The notes: generated by a model not told the origin, from the letters alone. 64,000 nucleotides of DNA from Murdochiella vaginalis (GCF_900119705.1 NZ_LT632322.1:1-64000); one strand, 5' to 3'. Positions 1 through 11,090 are shown, numbered from the stretch's first letter. A program made the numbers and translations.

Positions 1-1607
<1,607 letters not shown>

Positions 1608-1724
1608 AGTTTTGAGAGCCAATATCTTGACTCTAAATTTGTTGTTTGAATTATTTTTAACTCAAAGTTATTCACGTATTCACTTTTGAAGGTTCGCGCT
1701 CTCCCTTTTTGGGAGTGCTTGAAT
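1608..1724 (-). other. 16S rRNA leader region
   Basis: This is the transcribed leader between the downstream rrn promoter and the 16S 5' end. It contains a short hairpin at 1701-1715 (CTCCC-AAAAA-GGGAG on the minus strand). A second inverted repeat, CTCTCAAAA/TTTTGAGAG, overlaps the 16S 5' end at 1597-1618 and may belong to the rRNA processing stem. No gene is present between 1608 and 1919. Confidence 0.6.
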
Positions 1725-1753
1725 AGTCTATCACGCCATAAAGTACTTGTCAA
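1725..1753 (-). promoter_or_regulatory. rrn promoter P2
   Basis: On the minus strand a perfect -35 TTGACA (1748-1753) is followed after 17 bp by the -10 TAGACT (1725-1730). The upstream flank 1754-1790 is strongly A/T-rich, like an UP element. It is the promoter proximal to 16S. Confidence 0.8.
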
Positions 1754-1819
1754 GAAAAAATAGCTTTTATTTTATCTTTTTCTTTTTCAAACGTCCGTCC
1801 TTTTCGGCGCGACTTGAGT

Positions 1820-1848
1820 ATGTTACCACCCGATTAAATGTCTGTCAA
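1820..1848 (-). promoter_or_regulatory. rrn promoter P1
   Basis: On the minus strand a perfect -35 TTGACA (1843-1848) is followed after 17 bp by TAACAT (1820-1825). It lies 95 bp upstream of P2, giving the tandem-promoter arrangement common for rRNA operons in Bacillota. Confidence 0.7.
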
Positions 1849-1919
1849 CACTAAATTGTATTTTTTTCGAATGCGCCGTGTTTTCGTTATTCTCGGTCTT
1901 CCCTATATCCATGCCTGCG

Positions 1920-2831
1920 CTAGAGTGCTTCTTGCGTTTGTTCAATACGAATCATACTTAATAGCAAGGTCAGCCCCAGCATGGATATCGCAAAGAGCGC
2001 ATATAAAGGAATTTCCTGCAGTATTTGGAGCTCGATCAATGCCGCCAAGCAATAGGAATAAAGAGTTCCCCACGTGAATAGCAAGGCTTTATCTTTTTTC
2101 GTTTCCCATGCAATGTTTTTTCTGTGACGCACCAAGTAGAGGATGATACGGATAAACACAGCAATCCAAATGATTGCAAACGCCAGAAAGCTAAACCACT
2201 CATCACTCCACTGATCCAGCCATAAAGAAACAGCAGAGGCGAGGCCTACTACGCCAACGCCTGCCAAGCCAATCCATATGGCGTTGCCCAATGCGCGCAA
2301 GAGGTTTTTTTCACCTTTTTCCTGTTGAGCAAGCCATAGGTAAACAACGGTGGGAGTTTCAAAAAGATAGCCAAGAAAATTAACCCAGATCACACTCATG
2401 AACAGATGGTGGTTCATTTCTAATGTTATGGGCCGGCCATCCCAAACCCAAAAGCCGCCGTTAAGGCGAATCGCCGCAACATCTAAAAGAAGGTCAAACG
2501 AAACAATCAGCCAGCCGGATAAGAGAGCGGTCCTTACTTTCGATAAGGAAAATTTCTGTGCGATCCGCAAGGAGCATACCGCCAGAGTGCCCCACATCAG
2601 CCCTCCAAAGAAAGGAAACTGATATGGTTCCGGGCCGATCTGAATGAAAAAATCACGACTATAATGATAAATTCCGGTAAGGCGGACCGCCAAAAGCTCC
2701 AACGCAAAACCCGCAAAAGCAGCGGATAAAAATAGAAAAAACTCATTCCTTTTGTTGTTTTGAAGCAGATCCATGAAAAACACAAGGGTAATTGCGTAGC
2801 AAAGAAGCTCGAATGATTGAATCCAATTCAT
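1920..2831 (-). CDS. Multi-pass membrane protein (303 aa), possibly CruF/DUF422-like
   Basis: An integral membrane protein of about eight hydrophobic segments spread over its whole length, with no signal peptide or soluble domain. The segment around residues 35-115 (ALELLAVRLTGIYHYS, then FPFFGGLMWG, then a Trp-rich loop) resembles the layout of CruF/DUF422 'carotenoid biosynthesis' membrane proteins. That resemblance is weak and no carotenoid genes are nearby. It starts 14 bp after the LCP gene stop with a good ribosome site (GGGAGGAGG), so it is the last gene of the murB-whiA operon. No terminator is evident before the rRNA promoters. Its function is unknown. Confidence 0.75.
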   Translation of the reverse strand: MNWIQSFELLCYAITLVFFMDLLQNNKRNEFFLFLSAAFAGFALELLAVRLTGIYHYSRDFFIQIGPEPYQFPFFGGLMWGTLAVCSLRIAQKFSLSKVRTALLSGWLIVSFDLLLDVAAIRLNGGFWVWDGRPITLEMNHHLFMSVIWVNFLGYLFETPTVVYLWLAQQEKGEKNLLRALGNAIWIGLAGVGVVGLASAVSLWLDQWSDEWFSFLAFAIIWIAVFIRIILYLVRHRKNIAWETKKDKALLFTWGTLYSYCLAALIELQILQEIPLYALFAISMLGLTLLLSMIRIEQTQEAL

Positions 2832-2845
2832 CCGCCCTCCTCCCT

Positions 2846-3988
2846 CTAGAAGACAAACGGAGCAAATAATTCATTGACCAACTCCTCGGTGTCTTCGCTG
2901 TCCACGACATAGTAGCTTACACCATCAATCATTTGCCCGTCGCCCGGAACGGTATGCAGCTCCATATTCGATAAACCCGAAAGCAGCACGCCCGGAGCTT
3001 TCGGCAATAAGGGAAGCGCCGGAAGGTTCGTCTTGGCATTCGTGCGGAAAGCGTGCAATACCAATGGATAGCGATAGAAACGCAGCGGAGATACCACTTG
3101 CTTGGCCGTTTCCCGAATAAAGGCCTGCTGTGCTTTTACGCGATCCAGGTCTCCATTGCGATAGCCTTGACGATGGCGCAAAAAACTGAGCGCTTCCGGG
3201 CCGTCCAGCACATGGTCGCCCACGCGATGTATCTCCCCGGGAACCGGCGCCGCCTTTTCCGGAACGTCATAACGCACGCCGCCAGCCGCATCCACGACGG
3301 CCTTCACCGTCTCATAGTCCACCTCAACATAGTAATCCAGGTCGACGCCCAGAAAATCCCGAATGGTTTTCATGGTAAGCTCTATGCCGCCATACGCATG
3401 CGCATGATTGATCTTATCAAGCTCGCCTTTCACATAAACGCGCGAATCGCGAGGAATGGACAAGCCGATCAGGCGTCCCTCCTTAAACGCAAAACGCAAC
3501 AGCAAAAGTGTATCCGTTCGCTGAGGCTGTCCACTGCCGGTATCATCTACGCCGGCCAGCAGAACAAGAAGGTCATCCTGAATGGGAGCCAAGGTATTGC
3601 CTTCGTCCGCCGCCGGTACCGGCAAGGCTTCCTTTTCCTGATCCCAAAGAAACAGATAGATTGCAAGCGCGATCGTAGAGACAACAAGAAGAAGTAGAAA
3701 AAGACGAAACAAGCGGCCCAAACAGCTCTTCTTTTTACGGGGCTTTCCCTCATTCGGCACATTTGCCGAAGTAGGGCGATACCGATAGCCCTCGTTCGCT
3801 TCTTCGGCGTTTCGTGCCTGGCGCGCAGCTTGGTCGGCGCGCATCGCCCGTCGCACATCTGCCACCGTCAAAGGCATCGTATCCTCGGTCGATTCCTGTT
3901 CATATGCATCATCCGGAAAACGACGGCGTTTTTCTGGGCCACGCGAACCACGTGCGCGCGGATCTTCTTCCTTATTATAGGGATTCAT
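2846..3988 (-). CDS. LytR-CpsA-Psr (LCP) family wall-polymer ligase
   Basis: LCP enzymes transfer lipid-linked anionic glycopolymers such as teichoic acids or capsule onto peptidoglycan at the outer membrane face. This 380-aa protein has a charged cytoplasmic N-terminus of about 90 residues, one membrane segment (LFRLFLLLLVVSTIALAIYLFLW starts near residue 95, given here only as its location) and an extracellular LCP domain from about 140 to 335. Typical LCP elements are seen: LLAGVDD, RTDTLLLL, SIPRDSRV, KINHAHAYGG and DRVKAQQAFI. The start has GGAGG six bases upstream, and the ATG overlaps the whiA stop (ATGA). The coupling to whiA and murB suggests a wall and division cluster. The physiological polymer cannot be told from sequence. 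Confidence 0.92.
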   Translation of the reverse strand: MNPYNKEEDPRARGSRGPEKRRRFPDDAYEQESTEDTMPLTVADVRRAMRADQAARQARNAEEANEGYRYRPTSANVPNEGKPRKKKSCLGRLFRLFLLLLVVSTIALAIYLFLWDQEKEALPVPAADEGNTLAPIQDDLLVLLAGVDDTGSGQPQRTDTLLLLRFAFKEGRLIGLSIPRDSRVYVKGELDKINHAHAYGGIELTMKTIRDFLGVDLDYYVEVDYETVKAVVDAAGGVRYDVPEKAAPVPGEIHRVGDHVLDGPEALSFLRHRQGYRNGDLDRVKAQQAFIRETAKQVVSPLRFYRYPLVLHAFRTNAKTNLPALPLLPKAPGVLLSGLSNMELHTVPGDGQMIDGVSYYVVDSEDTEELVNELFAPFVF

Positions 3989-4920
3989 TTTTCCTCCAAC
4001 ATCGATGCCTCTTCCAGCAGGCGACGCATGCGATGCATAACGCCGGACTTGCTTAAAGGCGGATTCAACTGCTCTCCCAGTTGTCTGAGATTTGCCATGG
4101 GGTGCTCAAGCCGCGCTTGTGCTACAGCACGTAAGGATTCCGACAGACTTTCTAATCCGCGTTTTTCATCAATACAGTGAATAGCGCGAATTTGTTCCAG
4201 CGCCGCCTGATACTGTTTGTCCAGATTGGCGGTTTCCGCATTGGATTTGCGGTTGATTTCATTTTTTAACTCTTTTTTGATTTTGACATTTTCCAATGCC
4301 AGCATGGACGCCGAAGCGCCCATCGCAATCATCATATCGGAAATTGCCTCGGAATCTTTGAAATAGTATACCGTAAATGCGCCACGCTTGGTTTGCTTGG
4401 CAGGAAGCGAAAGCGTACGAAAAACGTGTTCCAGAATTTCGCCATCCCAAGCGTTTTTTGTGACCACTTCCAAATGATAGGACTTTTCCGGATCCACCAC
4501 CGAGCCCGCAGCCAAGAAGGCGCCGCGCAGATACGCACAGGCATTTGCCTCTACGCGAAGGCGTCCGAATATGGCCTCGCGACTTTGTGTCGCATGGCCG
4601 AAAAGGTCCACCCCGCTTTGCTCTAAAAGCGTCTCCGTTTTTTTTTCCGGAAGATCCATATAATAGACGGGCTTCTTTTGCAGCCGCTCATCCTGCTGCG
4701 AACGAATTTCGCCTTCCGTTTGCAATAAAAAACGCGACAGGTTGGCTACACAGCTGATCACCTCGGGATGCTCGGAAAAAAAACGGAGATGATGTCCATC
4801 GCGATTGATGACCATGGCGGCGTTCAGCCGCGCCATGGCGGAAAGCTCCAACAGAGCTTCTATTTTGGAATGCACGGGTAAACGTGCGCATTCACTTTTT
4901 GTATCGTAGGAAAAACTCAT
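3985..4920 (-). CDS. whiA: WhiA DNA-binding protein
   Basis: WhiA is a conserved Gram-positive DNA-binding protein (311 aa here) linked to cell division and chromosome segregation, and to sporulation in actinomycetes. The N-terminal half is the LAGLIDADG-like fold (CAYLRGAFLAAGSVVDPEKSY is seen in the middle of it) and the C-terminal part ends in a helix-turn-helix with the family element HPMANLRQLGEQLNPPLSKS. The start chosen is the ATG at 4920, preceded by GGAGAAG, which gives the usual family length. A longer frame upstream overlaps the Nudix gene and lacks a ribosome site. The order rapZ-nudix-whiA matches the classic yvcJ-yvcI/yvcL neighbourhood. The gene overlaps its neighbours by 4 bp on both sides. 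Confidence 0.95.
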   Translation of the reverse strand: MSFSYDTKSECARLPVHSKIEALLELSAMARLNAAMVINRDGHHLRFFSEHPEVISCVANLSRFLLQTEGEIRSQQDERLQKKPVYYMDLPEKKTETLLEQSGVDLFGHATQSREAIFGRLRVEANACAYLRGAFLAAGSVVDPEKSYHLEVVTKNAWDGEILEHVFRTLSLPAKQTKRGAFTVYYFKDSEAISDMMIAMGASASMLALENVKIKKELKNEINRKSNAETANLDKQYQAALEQIRAIHCIDEKRGLESLSESLRAVAQARLEHPMANLRQLGEQLNPPLSKSGVMHRMRRLLEEASMLEEK

Positions 4921-5357
4921 AATTTCTTCTCCGGAGAGAATGGGTCCTTTTTGGGAGAGGCCGCAACACCTGTAAAGGCTTGGCGCACCATGTTGCGCTC
5001 GGAGTCGTGGCGAAGCAGTTTTACCGCTTTTCTCCAGGGCATGAATGCCGAATCGCAAAAGCCCTCTTCTCGCTGCGGCTTCATCGTTCCACCCTCTGCC
5101 GTCATCGTATAATAATGAACGGTCTTGTGTACTTCTATACCGTTCGGTTTCGCATAGTTATATCGCACAAAGCCGATGTACTTGCCCACGCGACAAGTGA
5201 GACCGCTTTCTTCATTCACTTCGCGCAATGCCGTTTCTTCCAGCGTTTCGCCAGCCTCGATGCGTCCTTTTGGCAGCACCCAGTCTCCACGAAATTTACG
5301 CAGGACAAGCACTTCTTTTCCTTTGACGATGACGCCACCGGCGCTGGTTTCTTTCAT
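4917..5357 (-). CDS. Nudix hydrolase
   Basis: A small Nudix-family hydrolase (146 aa) that should cleave a nucleoside diphosphate linked to another moiety, with Mg2+. The Nudix box GX5EX7REUXEEXGU is complete at residues 31-53, with the REVNEE core intact. The start is the ATG at 5357, which overlaps the rapZ stop (ATGA) and is preceded by GGAGGGGC. The 3' end overlaps whiA by 4 bp. A Nudix protein between rapZ and whiA is conserved in many Bacillota, but its substrate is not known from sequence. Confidence 0.92.
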   Translation of the reverse strand: MKETSAGGVIVKGKEVLVLRKFRGDWVLPKGRIEAGETLEETALREVNEESGLTCRVGKYIGFVRYNYAKPNGIEVHKTVHYYTMTAEGGTMKPQREEGFCDSAFMPWRKAVKLLRHDSERNMVRQAFTGVAASPKKDPFSPEKKL

Positions 5358-6244
5358 CGTGCCCCTCCTTTCTGTGCAGAATCTTTCCAATAGCGGCGAT
5401 CGCGATGCGAAACACTCACGCCCGGATATCGTTCGCCCAGCCTTTGGGCCAGTATCTCCGCCATGACGACAGAGCGATGGCGACCGCCCGTGCATCCTAA
5501 AGCGATGGTCAGCGTCCGCTTTCCTTCCCGTATGTAAAGAGGGATCAGAAAAGAAAGTAAATCCAGCGTTTTTGCTAAGAAACGCTCGGTTTCGGGGAAT
5601 TGCATTACATAATCGCGCAAGGGTTCCTCTAAACCCGTCTGATGGCGCAACTCCGGAATGTAAAACGGATTGTTGACAAAGCGTACATCAAAGACCAAGT
5701 CGGCATCCAATACGATGCCGTGTTTATAGCCGAAAGACATGACGGAGATCAGAAGCGCCGGTTTCTCTCCTTGCGGCAAAAACAGAAGATCAATTTGTTC
5801 CTTTAATTCGCCCAAGGTCTTATCCGTGGTGTCTATCACCACATCCGACGACTGCAGCAGATGCTCCAGGAAGTTCTTCTCTCGTTGAATACCGTCAAAT
5901 ATATTGCCCGCTTTGTCCATGGGGTGCGGACGACGCAATTCCTTATAGCGACGCACCAGAGTTTCGTCCGAGGCGGTCAGAAACAGGGTGGTCACATCCA
6001 GATCTTTTTCTTTTTTCAGGGCTTCCACGGTGGACTGCAAATCCTCAAAAAAGGCACCGCCACGGATATCCACGCCTAAAGCGATGCGATTCATGGGCTT
6101 CGAAGCACTTCTGGTCAAATCCAGAAAATTATTGATCAAGCGCGGCGGAATATTATCCATGCAATAGTATCCCATGTCCTCAAACAAACGCAATGCAGAA
6201 CTCTTTCCCGCACCGCTCATGCCTGTGACAATAACCATTTTCAT
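5354..6244 (-). CDS. rapZ: RapZ-type P-loop protein (RNase adapter / YvcJ)
   Basis: This 296-aa nucleotide-binding protein of the RapZ/YvcJ family has a Walker A loop GMSGAGKSS at residues 8-16. It has the family C-terminal segment ending in a Gly-Cys-Thr-Gly-Gly-x-His-Arg-Ser motif (IALGCTGGRHRSV). In enterobacteria RapZ delivers the GlmZ sRNA to RNase E; in Bacillota the role is less clear and has been tied to competence and cell-wall metabolism. The ATG at 6244 follows AAAGGAGG by eight bases. It lies 73 bp after murB and overlaps the Nudix gene by 4 bp, so it appears co-transcribed. Confidence 0.95.
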   Translation of the reverse strand: MKMVIVTGMSGAGKSSALRLFEDMGYYCMDNIPPRLINNFLDLTRSASKPMNRIALGVDIRGGAFFEDLQSTVEALKKEKDLDVTTLFLTASDETLVRRYKELRRPHPMDKAGNIFDGIQREKNFLEHLLQSSDVVIDTTDKTLGELKEQIDLLFLPQGEKPALLISVMSFGYKHGIVLDADLVFDVRFVNNPFYIPELRHQTGLEEPLRDYVMQFPETERFLAKTLDLLSFLIPLYIREGKRTLTIALGCTGGRHRSVVMAEILAQRLGERYPGVSVSHRDRRYWKDSAQKGGAR

Positions 6245-6317
6245 GTGATCCGCCTCCTTTCCGACGCCCCGTGCTCCGTTCCGACGCAATGCCATGCGAT
6301 GGAGCGATTTTTCCACT

Positions 6318-7229
6318 TTATTCTTTGCCGATAATACGCACTTCCGGCTCCAAGTCCACGCCGGATTGTTTTTTCACTGTATCCTGCACATATGCGATCA
6401 GCTCCAACACATCTGCTGCTTTCGCTTCGCCATTATTGATGAGAAACCCGCAATGCTTTTCCGAAACCTGTGCCCCACGAATAGCATAGCCCCGCAGTCC
6501 CGCCTGTTCAATCAGGGCGCCTGCGAAATGCCCTTGCGGTCGCTTAAACGTCGATCCTGCAGAATACTTATCCAACGGTTGCTTCGTGCGGCGACGCAGG
6601 GCATATTCTTCCGCTTTCGCGCGAATGGCCTCCGGGTTTCCGGGCTCGAGCGTAAAGGTAACCTCGGTAACGACCATCCCCTCCTGCATCATGCGCGAGG
6701 TACGATAGCCCATATTCATCTCTTCGCGTGTCAACGTGCATAATGCATTGTTTTGATTGATGGCATGAAGGGAAGAAACCACATTCTTCATTTCGCGTTC
6801 ATACGCGCCCGCATTCATGATCACGCCGCCGCCCACCGTGCCAGGGATACCGGCAAGAGCTTCCATACCGGTAAGGCCCGCCTGAAAACTTGCCTGTGCC
6901 ACTTTTGCCAGCGCCGCGCCGGCCTGCGCCGTAACTACGTTACCATTCACTGTCACATCGGAAAATGCCGTGCCCATCTTGACCACCACACCATCCAGCC
7001 CGCCATCGCGCACCAACAGATTCGATCCGTTGCCAAGGATCATAAAAGGAATGTCATTGCTTCGCAAATATCGGATGGTACGCAACGCTTCTTTCTCGGA
7101 AGTCACCTCGATTAACAGATCGCACGGACCGCCCAAATGAAATGTGGTCAGCGAAGACAGGCGCACGTTTTCCGTGACCATGCCATACGCTCCTGAATGC
7201 AGTTCCGTACGCTGATTCGTGTTGATCAT
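6318..7229 (-). CDS. murB: UDP-N-acetylenolpyruvoylglucosamine reductase MurB
   Basis: MurB is a cytoplasmic FAD enzyme that reduces UDP-GlcNAc-enolpyruvate to UDP-N-acetylmuramate with NADPH, the second committed step of peptidoglycan precursor synthesis. The 303-aa product has the FAD-binding front half (TFHLGGPCDLLIEV, GNGSNLLVRDGG, GIPGTVGGGVIMNAGAYE) and the C-terminal substrate half with the catalytic-serine motif SAGSTFKRP and GLRGYAIRGAQVSEKHCGF, as in the short Bacillota type. The ATG at 7229 is chosen because GGAGGAG lies seven bases upstream. A TTG two codons earlier sits on top of the ribosome site. It heads the murB-rapZ-nudix-whiA-LCP operon; I see no strong promoter of its own. 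Confidence 0.96.
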   Translation of the reverse strand: MINTNQRTELHSGAYGMVTENVRLSSLTTFHLGGPCDLLIEVTSEKEALRTIRYLRSNDIPFMILGNGSNLLVRDGGLDGVVVKMGTAFSDVTVNGNVVTAQAGAALAKVAQASFQAGLTGMEALAGIPGTVGGGVIMNAGAYEREMKNVVSSLHAINQNNALCTLTREEMNMGYRTSRMMQEGMVVTEVTFTLEPGNPEAIRAKAEEYALRRRTKQPLDKYSAGSTFKRPQGHFAGALIEQAGLRGYAIRGAQVSEKHCGFLINNGEAKAADVLELIAYVQDTVKKQSGVDLEPEVRIIGKE

Positions 7230-7272
7230 TCGCAAGCTCCTCCCTATATCTCATATGTCATAAGATTACCCT

Positions 7273-7312
7273 AAAAAGAGCACCAAACACAAGATTTGTG
7301 CTTGGTGCTCTT
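7273..7312 (-). terminator. Rho-independent terminator of nifJ
   Basis: A long stem of about 17 bp (AAGAGCACCAA... / ...TTGGTGCTCTT, one mismatch) with a tight loop is followed on the minus strand by TTTTT. It lies 56 bp past the nifJ stop codon and before murB. Confidence 0.85.
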
Positions 7313-7367
7313 CCTGAATAAATTTTGTTTCTTTGGCCGTTCACAAACCCGGCACGTGTCTCATTCC

Positions 7368-10300
7368 TTAGTACTCAATCGCCGCTAAGCGCTTGTAATT
7401 CTCGTAGCGTTCCTTCGCAGCCTGTTCGGCAGCGACGTAGAGTTCGTTGGCCGCCTTCGGGAAGTTGCGTTTGAGGGAGGAGTAACGAACCTCACCCATC
7501 AGGAACTCTTGGAAGTCGGCTGTGGGCTCTTTGGAATCCAGCTGGAACGGGTTCTTGCCTTCTTGGGCCAGAAGCGGATTGTAGCGCCACAGATGCCAGT
7601 AACCGGCTTCGACAGCCTGCTTCTCGCGTTCTTGGCTCTTGCCCATGCCGATGCGGATGCCGTGGTTGATGCACGGTGCATAGGCGATGATGAGGGACGG
7701 TCCGTCGTAGGCTTCCGCTTCGCGCAGTGCTTTGATCGTCTGGTTCTGGTTCGCGCCCATAGCGATTTGGGCAACGTAGACATAACCGTAAGTGGACTGC
7801 ATGAGGCCCAAATCCTTGGACTTAATGCGTTTACCGGAAGCGGCAAACTGCGCAATCGCAGCGAGCGGCGTCGCCTTTGAGGACTGACCGCCGGTGTTGG
7901 AGTAGACCTCGGTGTTCATAACGAGGACGTTGACATCCTTGCCCGAAGCAAGAACGTGATCCAATCCGCCGTATCCGATATCAAAGGCCCAACCATCACC
8001 GCCGAAGATCCACTGGGACTTCTTGGTCATGTAATCTTTCAGGTCGACAATTTCGTCGAGGAGTTTTTGTCCTTCGGCATTGTTGACGCCCGCCTTGGCC
8101 ACTTCCAAAATGTCCGCCGTAGCGGCTTTGGAGGCACGATAGTCGCCCTTGCCTTCCATCCAGGCATGGAACAAGTCGTTCAGTGGCGAATCGATCTTGA
8201 GGTCCAGGAATTGCTTCATCTTGGTCTCCACCAGGTCACGGTTGGATTCCGTCGCCAGCAACATGCCATAGCCATATTCTGCAGCATCTTCAAAGAGCGA
8301 GTTACCCCACGTCGGGCCACAGCCGTTGGCATCGACCGTGTACGGCGTAGACGGTGCCGAAGCGCCCCAAATGGAGGAGCAGCCGGTGGCGTTCGCGATG
8401 AGCATGCGATCGCCGAAGAGCTGTGTCAAAAGACGTGCATACGGCGTTTCGCCGCAGCCTGCGCAGGCGCCGGAGAATTCCAGCAAGGATTGCTTGAACT
8501 GCGAGCCTTTAACCGTCGTATCCGGCATGACATCTTCTTTATAGCCAACCTTCTCATGCGCATATTCCCAGAAGCCCTTCTGTGCTTCATATTGCTCTTC
8601 GAACGGTTTCATGATGAGCGCCTTGGTCTTGGCCGGGCAGACATCTGCACAGTTTCCGCAGCCCGTGCAGTCCAGCTGCGAAACCTGAATACGGAAATTG
8701 AGTCCTTCCATTCCCTTGCCGATGGCTTTCTTGGAAACAAAGCCTTCCGGCGCATTCTTCTGGTCATCTTCATTTAGCAGGAACGGACGAATAACCGCGT
8801 GCGGGCAAACATACGCACACTGGTTACACTGAATGCAGTTGTCAATCTGCCATTCCGGAACATAGAGGGCAATGCCGCGCTTCTCGTATTGAGCAGTGCC
8901 GGCATCCCAGTGTCCGTCCTCACGGCCGACAAACGCCGATACCGGAAGATCGTCGCCTTCGTTGCGAAGCATCGGGCGCACCACTTTCTTAAAGAAGTCG
9001 GGCGTTCCCGAAAGATCCACGACCTCGTCCTCTGCATTGGCCCATGCGGCCGGAATGTCCACCTTCTCAAGCGCTTCGATTCCAAGGTCAACCGCCTTGT
9101 TATTCATGTTCACAATGTCTTCGCCCTTGTGGCCATAGGCTTTCACGATGGAATCCTTCAAATGTGCCACCGCTTCCTCAACGGGAAGTACGCCGGACAG
9201 CTTGAAGAACGCCGATTGAACAATCATGTTCGTACGGTTGCCCAGACCGATATCCTGTGCCAGCTTGGAGGCATTAATAATGTAGAACTGAATATCGTTT
9301 TGAGCCAGATAGCGCTTCATCTGTCCCGGCAGATGCGAATCCAGCTCTTCCTTCGACCATGTGCAGTTCAGCAGGAACACGCCACCTTTTTTTAGGCCGC
9401 GTAACAGATCATATTGATGGACATACGCCTGCTTCGAGCAGGAAACGAAATCCGCTTCATCCAAGAGATAGGTGGAACGAATCTTGTTCTTGCCGAAACG
9501 CAGATGGGAAATGGTCAAACCGCCGGATTTCTTCGAATCGTAGAAGAAATAGCCCTGCGCATTCTGATCGGTGTTATCGCCGATAATCTTGATCGCCTGT
9601 TTGTTCGCGCCGACCGTACCGTCGGAACCGAAACCCCAGAACTTGCAACGGGTCGTTCCCTCTTCACGAATGTGCAGCACTTCCGATTGATCCAACGAGA
9701 GATTGGTCACGTCATCTTCAATCGAAATGGTGAAGTGATTCTTGGGCTCGTCTTTTTCCAGGTTGCGGAATACGGCCAGAAGATGCGTCGGAATGGTATC
9801 CTTGGAACCCATGCCGTAGCGTCCGCCGACGACCAGCGGATGAATATCCGCATCGTAAAGCGCCGCGCAGACATCCATGTAGAGCGGTTCGCCCAGAGCG
9901 CCTTTTTCCTTCGTGCGGTCCAGAACGGCAATCTTCTTCACGTTCTTCGGGAGCGCTTCAAGGAAGTGCTTGCGGCTGAACGGACGATAGAGGCGTACCT
10001 TCACCATGCCAAGCTTATTGCCCTTTTCGGCCTCGGCATCAATGACCTCTTCCATAGCCTCGCAGGCAGATCCCATGAGCACCACGACGTTTTCCGCTTC
10101 GGGATCGCCGTAGTAATCAAACAGATGATAGGAACGGCCGGTCTTTTCGGAGACCTTAGCCATATTCTTTTCCACAATGGGGATAATGTCTTCATAGAAA
10201 CGGTTCGAGGCTTCCAGATTCTGGAAGAAAATATCCGGAGACTGCGCAGTCCCCATCGTCTTGGGACGATTCGGATTCATCGAACGGTCACGGAACGCCT

Positions 10301-10901
10301 GAATCGCTTTGTGATCCACCATTTCATCCAGGTCTTTGAAGTCCCAAACCGCAACTTTGTTAATTTCGTGCGACGTACGGAAGCCATCAAAGAAATGGCA
10401 GAACGGCAAAGAACCTTCAATGGCACTCAAATGCGCTACCGCACCCAGATCCATAACTTCCTGTACCGAGCTGGAGCAAAGGAACGCAAAGCCTGTCATA
10501 CGCGCCGAGTTGATGTCGGAATGATCTCCGTAAATGGAGAGCGCATGGCTGGCCACAGCACGTGCCGCCACATGGAAGACGCCCGGCAAATTCTCACCGG
10601 CGATCTTGTACATATCCGGAATCATGAGCAATAAGCCCTGTGACGCCGTGTAGGTGCTCGTCAGCGCCCCGGCGGCAAGCGAGCCATGCACGGCCCCCGC
10701 CGCGCCGGCTTCGGATTGCATCTCCACCACATGCACCGGTTTGCCGAAAATGTTGTTCATCCCGTTAGCCGCCCAGGTGTCGACGTGCTCCGGCATCGGG
10801 GACGAAGGGGTGATCGGATAGATCGTTGCCACTTCCGTAAACGCGTACGAAACGTAAGCAGCAGCTTCGTTGCCATCCATTGTTTTGAATTTTTGGACCA
10901 T
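7368..10901 (-). CDS. nifJ: Pyruvate:ferredoxin (flavodoxin) oxidoreductase, single-chain
   Basis: This enzyme converts pyruvate and CoA to acetyl-CoA and CO2 and passes two electrons to ferredoxin or flavodoxin; it is the hallmark of anaerobic fermentation. The 1177-aa chain has the complete homodimeric layout. The N-terminal pyrimidine-binding domain contains YPITPSSPM. The central domains lead to two [4Fe-4S] motifs near residues 687-760 (CIQCNQCAYVCP and CTGCGNCADVCP). The C-terminal thiamine-diphosphate domain near residues 830-1010 includes GCGETPY, GDGWAFDIGYGG and NTEVYSNTGGQSS. The length is normal for the family. It is a single-gene unit with its own promoter (10985-11013) and terminator. 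No Rex-type operator could be recognised near the promoter, although a rex gene lies elsewhere in the window. Confidence 0.98.
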   Translation of the reverse strand: MVQKFKTMDGNEAAAYVSYAFTEVATIYPITPSSPMPEHVDTWAANGMNNIFGKPVHVVEMQSEAGAAGAVHGSLAAGALTSTYTASQGLLLMIPDMYKIAGENLPGVFHVAARAVASHALSIYGDHSDINSARMTGFAFLCSSSVQEVMDLGAVAHLSAIEGSLPFCHFFDGFRTSHEINKVAVWDFKDLDEMVDHKAIQAFRDRSMNPNRPKTMGTAQSPDIFFQNLEASNRFYEDIIPIVEKNMAKVSEKTGRSYHLFDYYGDPEAENVVVLMGSACEAMEEVIDAEAEKGNKLGMVKVRLYRPFSRKHFLEALPKNVKKIAVLDRTKEKGALGEPLYMDVCAALYDADIHPLVVGGRYGMGSKDTIPTHLLAVFRNLEKDEPKNHFTISIEDDVTNLSLDQSEVLHIREEGTTRCKFWGFGSDGTVGANKQAIKIIGDNTDQNAQGYFFYDSKKSGGLTISHLRFGKNKIRSTYLLDEADFVSCSKQAYVHQYDLLRGLKKGGVFLLNCTWSKEELDSHLPGQMKRYLAQNDIQFYIINASKLAQDIGLGNRTNMIVQSAFFKLSGVLPVEEAVAHLKDSIVKAYGHKGEDIVNMNNKAVDLGIEALEKVDIPAAWANAEDEVVDLSGTPDFFKKVVRPMLRNEGDDLPVSAFVGREDGHWDAGTAQYEKRGIALYVPEWQIDNCIQCNQCAYVCPHAVIRPFLLNEDDQKNAPEGFVSKKAIGKGMEGLNFRIQVSQLDCTGCGNCADVCPAKTKALIMKPFEEQYEAQKGFWEYAHEKVGYKEDVMPDTTVKGSQFKQSLLEFSGACAGCGETPYARLLTQLFGDRMLIANATGCSSIWGASAPSTPYTVDANGCGPTWGNSLFEDAAEYGYGMLLATESNRDLVETKMKQFLDLKIDSPLNDLFHAWMEGKGDYRASKAATADILEVAKAGVNNAEGQKLLDEIVDLKDYMTKKSQWIFGGDGWAFDIGYGGLDHVLASGKDVNVLVMNTEVYSNTGGQSSKATPLAAIAQFAASGKRIKSKDLGLMQSTYGYVYVAQIAMGANQNQTIKALREAEAYDGPSLIIAYAPCINHGIRIGMGKSQEREKQAVEAGYWHLWRYNPLLAQEGKNPFQLDSKEPTADFQEFLMGEVRYSSLKRNFPKAANELYVAAEQAAKERYENYKRLAAIEY

Positions 10902-10984
10902 AGTTACTCCTGACTTTCTCCGCGGCCATCCTGCCGTTTTCTGGGGAAATCCCCACTGTTCTCCATCTTTTAGAACTACCTTAA

Positions 10985-11013
10985 AGTATAAAATAAAGCC
11001 GTTCTTCCGTCAA
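10985..11013 (-). promoter_or_regulatory. nifJ promoter
   Basis: On the minus strand -35 TTGACG (11008-11013), a 17-bp spacer and -10 TATACT (10985-10990) lie 84 bp before the nifJ start codon. It is a strong housekeeping-type promoter, in line with an abundant enzyme. Confidence 0.8.
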
Positions 11014-11090
11014 ACTTTCGCCCAATAGGGATCATCATCCCGCACACCACGATCCGCGATTTCCCACCGATTTCGCGCTTTTTCACGATC

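Noticed and set aside
7314-7367. Rex operator near nifJ
   Set aside because: No TTGTGAA/TTCACAA-type palindrome is found here or at the nifJ promoter.
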